The notes under the pieces are model-generated. The model did not search any database. It was not told the origin of the DNA and saw only the letters and a list, made by a program, of their open reading frames with translations. From Cerioporus squamosus (Eukaryota > Basidiomycota > Agaricomycetes > Polyporales > Polyporaceae), in the NCBI GenBank assembly GCA_022592435.1, contig JABYQS010000717.1, positions 1 through 14,838 of the forward strand: a stretch of DNA of 14,838 nucleotides, in the 5' to 3' direction. The position numbers were made by a program, and so were the translations under genes. Below are positions 1 through 6,311 of this stretch, piece by piece; the first letter of the stretch is position 1, and every line of letters begins with the position of its first letter.

Positions 1-891
1 AGTACATTCCGGCGGCGTTATAAATGGGCTAACTAATCAATTACACAAGTAAGGAGCGTCGCGCCCCAGTAGAAGGGGTTTGAATCAAATTGAATGGGCA
101 TTGGGCCGGTAAACAAATACTTATAGATGATAGCCGCTAATAGACCAATACGACGCCTGACCTTGGAGTGTTGATACTAGATGAAATTACAGAGGCTCAA
201 CTATAGAACGGGAGGTGATTGACGTGACAAAATATGATACTACATGTGTGAACGTGAGCATCGATGACACTGAGGTATGAGACATACACTGCGCAGGTGG
301 AGACACTGAAAGGACGGGAGCAAACGCAGTACAGGACCACGCAACGTCTACAGACAGCGGTCTCAACCTCCTCAAAAAATACACAAGGAATGAAAACTAC
401 GCGGGATGCCAAAAAAAAAAAACCTGGAACCCAGTAACGACACGTCAACTATCGGAGAAAAAACCTCGGACACAGTCTACCGTGGTCGCGTTTAGTCTGC
501 GGCAAGAGGACATCAGTTCACGGTAACGCTGTGAGGGTGATGCGACGTACCAAAGTTCCCCCTCCTAGACCGTCATCTGGTCGCTGTAATCGCGGGTTGG
601 CCGAGGTCGACTGCCCTGTAGAGCCCGTTTCTTTCATCTGAAAGGCCCTGGAGAGGAGAATTGACGGAACTCACCAGTGACATCGCAGTCCCAAACGACC
701 CATACAAGGGAAGGGGAGGGCAAGGGCGGAGGGGCAAGGGCGGAGGGGCGGAGGGGCGAGGGGTGAGGGTGGAGAGCAAGGGGGGAAGCGCCTGATACGT
801 GGCTGGGCAGCCCCACGAGTTCGTCGTAAGCGCGTAGCCAAACATGCCCAAGCACGCCGAAAGCGAACAATGGGATTATTCAAGCAACTAT
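1..891. other. intergenic region, no recognisable gene
   Basis: I see no supportable gene here. The short open frames on the minus strand (for example 634-870 and 197-448) have no recognisable domain, are rich in low-complexity Pro/Leu/Ala or Cys/Val, and overlap each other in several frames, as expected of GC-rich noncoding DNA. A run of 12 A lies at 411-422 and a G-rich tandem tract at 707-786 (separate entry). A minus-strand GTGAGT...CTCCAG pair near 650-677 would give an intron of under 30 bases, too short to be credible. Confidence 0.6.
707..786 (+). repeat. G-rich imperfect tandem repeat, quadruplex-capable
   Basis: About 80 bases made almost only of G and A with a few C and T. It is built from repeats of a unit like GGGCAAGGGCGGAGG and contains more than eight runs of three or more G separated by one to four bases. 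That spacing satisfies the usual G-quadruplex pattern on the plus strand. The minus strand is the matching C-rich tract. No gene start lies close enough to call it a promoter element. Confidence 0.7.
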
Positions 892-1146
892 TGTTGATTG
901 AAACCCCGCAGAGAAGCAGCCCAATCTATCCCGCACGAACACCTCCATATACGGTAGTGGGCGGGAGGTACAAACGGGGCTGCAGCGGGGTAGCTGAAAG
1001 CAGCAAGCGCGAGGAGGGCCACCCGCCCTGGGTGAGGCGCCAGCTGCCGGATGCAGTAAGCCGTGCAGCCACGGTGGATATATCCACAGTGCTCTCGGTG
1101 AATATATCCACCGTGGCTCTCTCTCGTTACAGACATTGATACAACA
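892..1146 (-). mobile_element. candidate LTR (TGTTG...CAACA) downstream of the copia ORF
   Basis: The 255-base segment starts with TGTTG and ends with CAACA, the terminal inverted repeat typical of copia LTRs. It lies 14 bases beyond the stop codon of the copia ORF, and on the minus strand it is preceded by the partly purine-rich GTGACAGAGTG, a weak polypurine-tract candidate. A TATA-like CGTATATGG (minus) lies near 947. It is where a 3' LTR is expected, but by eye it is not the same sequence as the 5' LTR starting at 4068. It may therefore come from a different copia family, or the termini may be coincidental. Confidence 0.35.
1067..1118. repeat. 17-bp perfect inverted repeat with nested palindrome
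   Basis: The left arm 1067-1083 (AGCCACGGTGGATATAT) is the exact reverse complement of the right arm 1102-1118, with an 18-base spacer. Within and beyond the left arm, 1073-1086 is itself a perfect 14-bp palindrome (GTGGATATATCCAC). The motif GGTG(G/A)ATATATCCAC thus occurs as overlapping copies in both orientations. The stretch could form a cruciform or hairpin, be a binding site for a dimeric protein, or be the remains of a foldback element. It lies inside the candidate LTR at 892-1146. Confidence 0.85.
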
Positions 1147-1160
1147 CACTCTGTCACTAG

Positions 1161-3968
1161 TTAGAGAGGTTTGATAGATGGGGAGGACATATAGGCCTGT
1201 TGTGCCACCAGTCGTGCCTTGTACCTCGTGATGCGCCCCTCTGAGTCGCGCTTTAGTCGGTAGACCCACCGGCATCCGATAGGCTTGCGGCCTGATGGGA
1301 GCGCCGTCAGCTTGTACGTTCCGAGTTGTTGGAGCTGAGCGATCTCCTCGTCCATCGCGCGCTTCCACTCGGGCCATTCAGGCTGTGCCTGTGCTTCCTT
1401 GAGGTTGCGCGGCTCGTGCACGGTCTCCGTACCATGTAGCGTGAGCAAGCACAAGGCGTCCGCTTCATCGAGCGGGTCCTCACCATCATCGTAAGCGATG
1501 TGCGCCTTCGGGACAATGCCATGTCCCTCATTGAGCGCTTTGTAGTCGATGCGTGGGACTTGCCTGCGCGGTCGTGTTGCGTCATCCTTCGGAGCGCCTG
1601 CGGTCCCGGAATTGTCGTCTCCAGACTTCTCTGGTGGCTGTGTGGGTGCCTGGGCCTGATCTCCGAGATCTCCCCCTGAAGTCTGCTCGCTGCTGTTCCC
1701 CGTCTCCCCCTCGAGCGACGGAGGGGTGAATGCCATGTACTCAACGTCGTCGTCCGAGTCGGTCTGAATGCTCCGCTTGGGGACAGCAAACACGAGGTTG
1801 CGGGTCTTGCCAATCCTGCGCGACCGTGGGTCGTAGAAGCGCCAGCCCTTGGTGCCTTCAGCGATTCCCATGAAGCGCATCGGTTGCGACTTCGGATCGA
1901 GCTTGGTCCGCTTCTTGCGATCGGTGAGCACCCAGCACTTGATGCCCCACTCCTGCAAGTCCGAGACGTCCGGCTTCTGGCCTGTCCAGACTTCATGCGG
2001 CGTCTTGTCCTTGAGGGTGCGCGTCGGGGAGCGGTTCTTGACATATGTGACGTATGCGACCGCTTCAGGCCACAGGAACTTCGGGAGACCGGCGGCGATG
2101 AGCAGCGTCATGGCGCGATCCATGATCGTCCGATTGACGCGTTCGGCAATACCATTCTGGGCAGACGAGTTCGGTGTGGTGGTCTCGAGCGTGATGCCTT
2201 CAGCGCGAAGGTAGTCTTTGAATTCTTTGCTAAGATATTCGCCGCCGTTGTCGCATCGCACCCGCTTGAGGTTCTTGCCATGGACGTTTTTTACGTGCAC
2301 CTGATAAGCCTTGAAATGCTCCAACTCGAGGTCGCTCGTCTTGTCCTTGGCGAACTCCGTCACGGTGCGGCGGCCGTGCGCGTCGGTAAACGTCGAGAAA
2401 TACTTCTCGCCGTTGATCCCTGTTACCGGTGCCTTTCCCCACAGATCCATCACCGTCAGGTCCCCGACCTCCTTGACCTCCGTCTCCGAGAGCTTCGGGT
2501 AGGGCGCGACCGTCTGCTTGCCTTGGACGCAGTGCTCGCACTGATCCGAGGGCGGGACCGACTCGTCAACCTCCATGCCGGTGACGAGTCCCTTCTTCTT
2601 CATCGCGATGATGGCCTTCATGCCCATGTGCGTGAGGATGCGGTGCCATTCGTCGTACGTCGGCTTGCGGCGCGGTCGAGCCAAGGCGGCGGCACATGCG
2701 ATTTCCGCGAACTTCCTGTTGACGACGCTCGCGCGCATCTGGTAGAGGTTGCCGGCGCGTTTTCCGATCGCGTATGCGCGCCCCTTCGGGTTGATGAATC
2801 GCATCGCGCCCGATGCCATCTCGACCTTGTGTCCGCCGGTCTCGACGCGACCGACGGAGATGAGGTTGTGGGGGCATCCCGGCGCGTGTACCACATCGCG
2901 CAGTTCGACGACCGTCTTGCGCCCATCGCAGTCGAACTCGAGGAAGATTGTGCCGCGCCCGAGGATCTCGGTCAACCCGGCGCCCTTCAAGGTCCTGCCA
3001 GGGGTCGCGGTGTAGTCGGAGAAGTCAGCGCGGCGACGCGCGACATGCACCGTTGTGCCCGTGTCCGCGATCCATGCGTCTGCCTCCAGCATCGCGAGCG
3101 CGACGTCGGGCTCGTCCGTCGCGGTCCACGCGTAGTTTGACCCCGTATCGGAGTCGTCCGCGCGCGCGTTCGCGACCATCGCCTTGTCCGCATCCTTCCC
3201 TTTCCCTTCCTTCTTGTCCTTCCCATCCTTCCCACCACCTTTTCCACCCTTGCCCTTCCCTTTCTTCCGTTCCGGGCAGTCGCGCTTGATGTGGCCGTGC
3301 TTGCCGCACTTGAAGCAGCCTTCGTTCTGCTTCGAGCGCGCGAGCAGCGACGTTTCCGGGTCGTTGATCCTGCTCGCATGTTGCCTGATGCGCGACATGA
3401 TCTCATCCACGTCCGCGAGATCGTTCTGGTGGTTGATGGAGCTAACGAACGCGTCCCAAGACTCGGGTAACGCGGTTAGCAATGTAATGGAGAATTCCGC
3501 CTCAGTCAGGGGCTGGTCCAGGCAGGCTAGAGTCTCGCGCAGATTCACCATCGTGCGCAAGAACTCCTCCATGTCATCCGACTCGCCGTAGCGTGCCTGC
3601 AACAGCTTCCGCCGGACCTGAACCACCCGAAGTATTCCCTTCGGCTCGAAGTTCTTCTCGAGCCGTTTCCACGCCTCCGCGCTCGTCGTGCACCTCATGA
3701 TAGAGCTGATGAGTGCTTTACTTACGCGCATGCGTATCGCGATCAACGCGTTCCGATCCCTTTTCTCCCACTCCATCCTCAGCTTCCTCTCCTCCTCCGT
3801 CTCCTTCGACGCGTCCTTCGGCACCGGTTTCTTCATCGTCCCATCCACATAGCCCCATAGGTCCACCCCGAAGAGGAAGTCCTCCATCTGGACCCTCCAG
3901 GACGTCCAGTCGTCCACTCCGGTGAGTGGCTCGATCCGTACGCGGCCGATGATGTCACTTGCCGACAT
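1161..3968 (-). CDS. Ty1/copia Gag-Pol polyprotein, truncated in reverse transcriptase
   Basis: The ORF has 935 codons and starts MSASDIIGRV. Visible domains are: Gag of the UBN2/copia type, about residues 10-205; CCHC zinc knuckle C218-C221-H226-C231; a Lys/Gly-rich linker 233-262; aspartic protease DTG at 302-304 (DTG in place of the DSG/DSA commoner in copia); and the integrase zinc site H442, H447, C477, C480. The DDE core is D508, D573 and E609 with exactly 35 residues between the last two, followed by the copia GTKGWRFYDP motif near 705-714. Reverse transcriptase begins near 866 (EWKRAMDEEI) and stops after KARLVAQ at 917-923. The YxDD catalytic motif and all of RNase H are missing, replaced by 12 unrelated residues and a stop. 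A complete copia protein would be roughly 400-500 residues longer. The remaining frame is open throughout, which suggests a fairly recent insertion and deletion. It cannot transpose on its own. Confidence 0.95.
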   Translation of the reverse strand: MSASDIIGRVRIEPLTGVDDWTSWRVQMEDFLFGVDLWGYVDGTMKKPVPKDASKETEEERKLRMEWEKRDRNALIAIRMRVSKALISSIMRCTTSAEAWKRLEKNFEPKGILRVVQVRRKLLQARYGESDDMEEFLRTMVNLRETLACLDQPLTEAEFSITLLTALPESWDAFVSSINHQNDLADVDEIMSRIRQHASRINDPETSLLARSKQNEGCFKCGKHGHIKRDCPERKKGKGKGGKGGGKDGKDKKEGKGKDADKAMVANARADDSDTGSNYAWTATDEPDVALAMLEADAWIADTGTTVHVARRRADFSDYTATPGRTLKGAGLTEILGRGTIFLEFDCDGRKTVVELRDVVHAPGCPHNLISVGRVETGGHKVEMASGAMRFINPKGRAYAIGKRAGNLYQMRASVVNRKFAEIACAAALARPRRKPTYDEWHRILTHMGMKAIIAMKKKGLVTGMEVDESVPPSDQCEHCVQGKQTVAPYPKLSETEVKEVGDLTVMDLWGKAPVTGINGEKYFSTFTDAHGRRTVTEFAKDKTSDLELEHFKAYQVHVKNVHGKNLKRVRCDNGGEYLSKEFKDYLRAEGITLETTTPNSSAQNGIAERVNRTIMDRAMTLLIAAGLPKFLWPEAVAYVTYVKNRSPTRTLKDKTPHEVWTGQKPDVSDLQEWGIKCWVLTDRKKRTKLDPKSQPMRFMGIAEGTKGWRFYDPRSRRIGKTRNLVFAVPKRSIQTDSDDDVEYMAFTPPSLEGETGNSSEQTSGGDLGDQAQAPTQPPEKSGDDNSGTAGAPKDDATRPRRQVPRIDYKALNEGHGIVPKAHIAYDDGEDPLDEADALCLLTLHGTETVHEPRNLKEAQAQPEWPEWKRAMDEEIAQLQQLGTYKLTALPSGRKPIGCRWVYRLKRDSEGRITRYKARLVAQQAYMSSPSIKPL

Positions 3969-4052
3969 TGTTGCGAGAGAAGCGAGAGTGTGAGAGAAAA
4001 GTTAAGCAAGAGAGTTCCGCAGCAGAGTAGCGTAGACTTCAGTTAGAACCCA

Positions 4053-4065
4053 GCAGGGCTCATAA
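4053..4065 (-). other. copia primer-binding site, half-tRNA(iMet) type
   Basis: Read on the minus strand, TTATGAGCCCTGC lies between the 5' LTR and the polyprotein start. It is complementary to the anticodon stem-loop of fungal initiator tRNA-Met (GCAGGGCUCAUAA, which contains the CAU anticodon). Copia elements are known to prime from a 5' tRNA(iMet) fragment cut in the anticodon loop rather than from the 3' CCA end, and this site fits that mode. The tRNA comparison is from memory of yeast-like sequences. The two bases between the site and the LTR end CA are GG (minus strand). Confidence 0.7.
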
Positions 4066-4067
4066 CC

Positions 4068-4319
4068 TGTTGGAGTTCGAGCGGGGCGAGAGACGAGAAC
4101 AGTGATGATGAGATTGCGAGAGCTGAGAGCTAGTACATATACAAGTAGACTATAATCATCGCCCCTCCGGGCACACCTGGTCACGGCGGTTTGTACGGGC
4201 GTCGCACTCGGGCGGAGCAGTGAAGGCGAGCCGTGGATGCTCCGCACGAAATGGGCAGCTCATGTATTGATGACAGTACTTATCGTAAGGCGGTATATAC
4301 AACGGTCGGGTAGATACTA
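4068..4319 (-). mobile_element. 5' LTR of the copia element (outer edge uncertain)
   Basis: On the minus strand the LTR ends in CTCCAACA immediately before the primer-binding site, so its inner edge at 4068 is well placed. TATA-like TTATAG and GTATATG motifs lie at about 4130-4155 on the minus strand and may be the U3 promoter. The roughly 100-base leader between the primer site and the Gag start is CT-rich. I cannot fix the outer edge: no CAACA occurs at the far side. The limit given is the point where a hexamer resembling a target duplication occurs, and it should be taken as approximate. Confidence 0.45.
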
Positions 4320-4765
4320 ACTATGGAGCGACTACTGGGACGGACGAATTGGCGGGCGGAACACTCTGAATGTTGGTGAACGACGAAGGCGGACGTTGAT
4401 GCAGAGGTAGTTAGCGAAGGATGATGGCGGGCCAGCTGAGATGTGACTTAGCTGGTATGGCAGCGTCGCGGGTGTAATTGAAGTGAGGAGCGCGAGAGTC
4501 GTCCGACTTTTGCTCGTGATGGATATAATTGAGTGATCAGACAATGCGGGGTTGGAATGTAGCGCGGTCATACCGATAATTCGTTCTGTGCAAGCCGTCA
4601 CGTCAGGGTTTACAGGAGGGATAAGTCGCAAGAAAAGGTGCTACGGATCGGGAGCATGATACTGTCTTCGGTCTAGATACGTCGGTCGCTGCGTTCAGCG
4701 ACGGCTTTTGTCTTCGCTCTGCGTCAACTCTCGCGCGTTCCCTATGCCTTCTTTGGCGTCGCCCA
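4320..4765. other. intergenic region downstream of the 111-residue gene copy A
   Basis: Nothing recognisable. The minus-strand open frame at 4332-4631 (99 codons) has no known motif and no upstream signals. The segment probably holds the 3' untranslated region of the gene ending at 4766 plus flanking DNA of the copia insertion. Confidence 0.5.
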
Positions 4766-5351
4766 TCAGACGTTGAATGGTATGGGGAGGTAGAAGCTGC
4801 GGAGGGTGAGCCCCCATCGCTTCCATAGCGCGAATGCGAGCCTGAAGACGGCAAAGACAGCGAGGTCAGTTGACGATGGCAACGGAGGAGGGGGGGGGGG
4901 GGAAGAGGAGGGATTCGCACCAGTCTTGGACGTGCGACCGGACGGGGTAGTTGGCGACGAGGTCGTTCTGATTGGAGTGAGCGGGACGAGGACGAGTACG
5001 ACGCGGGAAAGAACTCACCGGGTTATACAGGAACGCGTGCCTGTCGACGGCAGCAAGCGCACCGGTGGGTCGCAAGGCGGCGGAGACGTTCGGAATAGCG
5101 GCAAAGCCGATGTTGATCAGGACCTGCGAGAGATGAACGAGGCTGTGAGGACGATTGGACTGCGTCAACGTACCGTGCGGAGTTCCCCATAACCGAATTC
5201 CCAGCGATCGGCGGCATCCGTGGCGAAGATCGACGCGAGGACCTGTATCCGCAGCGAAGTCAGGCGACAGTAACAGCGCTGACGACGACGACGACGGGAG
5301 AGGGCAACGTACCATGAAGTCTTGCCAAGTGATCGTGATACGGGCGGCCAT
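4766..5351 (-). CDS. five-exon gene for a 111-residue protein, copy A (possible HicA-like fold)
   Basis: Spliced model on the minus strand: exons 5351-5313, 5242-5174, 5123-5019, 4967-4921 and 4841-4766 (39, 69, 105, 47 and 76 bases). All four introns are GT..AG (70, 50, 51 and 79 bases), and the last has a CTGAC branch site. The protein starts MAARITITWQDFM and ends SFYLPIPFNV. The frame is open through all joins. The exon lengths equal those of copy B at 13018-13571, with about 66% protein identity (73 of 111 by hand), which strongly supports the model and the start. There is no signal peptide or membrane segment. The order helix (RWEFGYGELRTVLINIGF), short strands with RPTG and FLYNPND, then helix (HVQDWLAFAL) with WGL and a final F resembles the alpha-beta-alpha HicA-like domain found at the C-terminus of some fungal nuclear proteins. 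The GS and H.PH residues of that family are not conserved here. The fold call is inference and the function is unknown. A CGT trinucleotide run lies in intron 1 and 13 C in intron 4. Confidence 0.8.
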
Positions 5352-5453
5352 AGCGAGGGCGAAGATCGTGCGAGGCAAAGGCGAGGATCGGGGGAGCGAG
5401 CGGGGCGCGATGGCGGTGAGGAACGAAGGACGTGGGCGCCGGCCTTCCAAATG

Positions 5454-5490
5454 AGGCAACGCCGCCGGCATCATATACCGTGCGGGCGCC
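5454..5490 (-). promoter_or_regulatory. upstream motifs of copy A shared with copy B
   Basis: Read on the minus strand, GGCGCC (5490-5485) and CCGGCGGCGTTGCCT (5468-5454) lie 134 and 103 bases upstream of the start codon. The same two motifs, with one or two substitutions, lie at exactly the same distances from the copy B start. A TATA-like GTATATGA (about 5472-5479) sits between them. This is shared promoter sequence by descent; whether it binds a factor is unknown. Confidence 0.55.
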
Positions 5491-5559
5491 TAACAAATGG
5501 CGGCGGCGGGATGCGACTTGCTCGCAGCCTGTGTCCGTCGCGGCTCGTCTTCTTGCAAG

Positions 5560-6240
5560 TGGGCGTGTTCGTGATGATCGCGAACAGGTCGAACGTCGTC
5601 GGCGTGTCCATAGCGATGTCGTCGAAATTCTCCGCGGTGGGGGTGAAGCGTTCGTCAAATGACATGGGTGAGCAAAGGTTCCGCGACAGAGCGTGTTGGA
5701 AGAGGTCTGCGACGAGGTGTGTAGGTGACTCGTCCGACTGGACCGCCTTGGTGAGTAGCTTGTCGACAAGCGGGCGCGGAAGCCCCGACGGCGGCTCTGA
5801 GGTATGGTTCGGCTTCCTCGAGGTCGCGGTTGCTGTGGAGTCGTCGCGAATGCGCGTCCTGGGCTCAGCGTGAGACGTAGAGTGACCGCACTTCGATCCG
5901 GGGTCATCCTCGTCGTCCGAATTGGCAGCAGACAGGCCGAGGTTGACTCTGATTTGTTCTCTAGGGGTACGGACGCAGGCAGTGGCTGCAGCGTCTCGAA
6001 GGTGGGCAGTTGATCGGGAGCACGGGCAGAGCCAAGGTCGACGCTGTTGTTGCAATTCGGTGGGCGACTCGACTTGCTAGACGGGACCTCAGCCGCAAGG
6101 TCGGCATTGCTGCTGAGAACGGAGGACAGCGTGCGCGGATGGTGCTCTATCAACCTTTGGTCTTGTCGCTCTTCCGGAACATCCAGCGGGGGGCCGAATG
6201 CTTGTCAATCTGGCCGAACTTCGACAGGGCACGAGGCTAG
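5560..6240 (-). pseudogene. eIF4G pseudogene, 3' part (linker and MA3 domain)
   Basis: eIF4G is the scaffold of the cap-binding translation initiation complex eIF4F. Homology resumes at about 6235 with ALSKFGQID, matching the fungal eIF4G linker (DLSKFGQI). It continues through VLSSNADLAAEVPSSKSSRPP, close to the eIF4G LSxNPELAAE..SSKxSRPPS segment, then NSDDEDDP, and the MA3 domain: RPLVDKLLTKAVQS, LVADLFQHALSRNLCSP, DERFTPTAENFDDIAMDTP and TTFDLFAI (about 5773-5570). The pieces lie in different frames: the LAAEV stretch and the MA3 stretch are separate open frames, and the RDLEEAEPYL piece near 5835 is in a third. There are therefore several frameshifts. It ends near the normal C-terminus, followed closely by the promoter of copy A. 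Its 5' counterpart lies 4.5 kb upstream at 10700-12760. Confidence 0.85.
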
Positions 6241-6261
6241 GGTGGGGGGCGGAGAGCGAGA

Positions 6262-6311
6262 CTAGCGGCGGCGGTCGAAACGTCGGCACCGACTTGCGTA
6301 TAGTGGTGCCG
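6262..6311 (-). other. possible Helitron-type 3' terminus (hairpin plus CTAG)
   Basis: On the minus strand, a 7-bp stem (CGGCACC at 6311-6305 with GGTGCCG at 6290-6284, 14-base loop) is followed after 18 bases by CTAG at 6265-6262 and then T. Helitrons end in a short hairpin followed by CTRR and insert between A and T. The feature lies exactly where TOM1 homology stops and eIF4G homology restarts. The spacer is longer than the usual 10-12 bases and I could not fix a matching 5' TC end, so this is only suggestive. The CTA is also the stop codon of the TOM1-derived frame. Confidence 0.3.

Noticed and set aside
573..870. Pro-rich minus-strand open frames over the G-rich tract
   Set aside because: Several frames are open at once because the tract is C-rich; there is no domain and no plausible intron.
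1884..3140. 418-codon plus-strand open frame
   Set aside because: It is the antisense of the copia polyprotein, has no recognisable domain, and arises from the GC-rich codon pattern of the real minus-strand frame.
886..4324. AACTAT at 886-891 and again at 4319-4324, as a possible target-site duplication around the copia element
   Set aside because: No CA terminus lies next to the right copy, and the two presumed LTRs do not match, so a six-base match in a searched window of about 100 bases is not strong evidence.
4332..4631. 99-codon minus-strand frame
   Set aside because: No recognisable motif, start context or homologue; it probably lies in untranslated or flanking DNA.
5260..6153. 297-codon minus-strand frame as one protein
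   Set aside because: Its first third matches eIF4G, but the rest is out of frame with the MA3 homology and then runs through the first exon and intron of the small gene; it is a composite frame.
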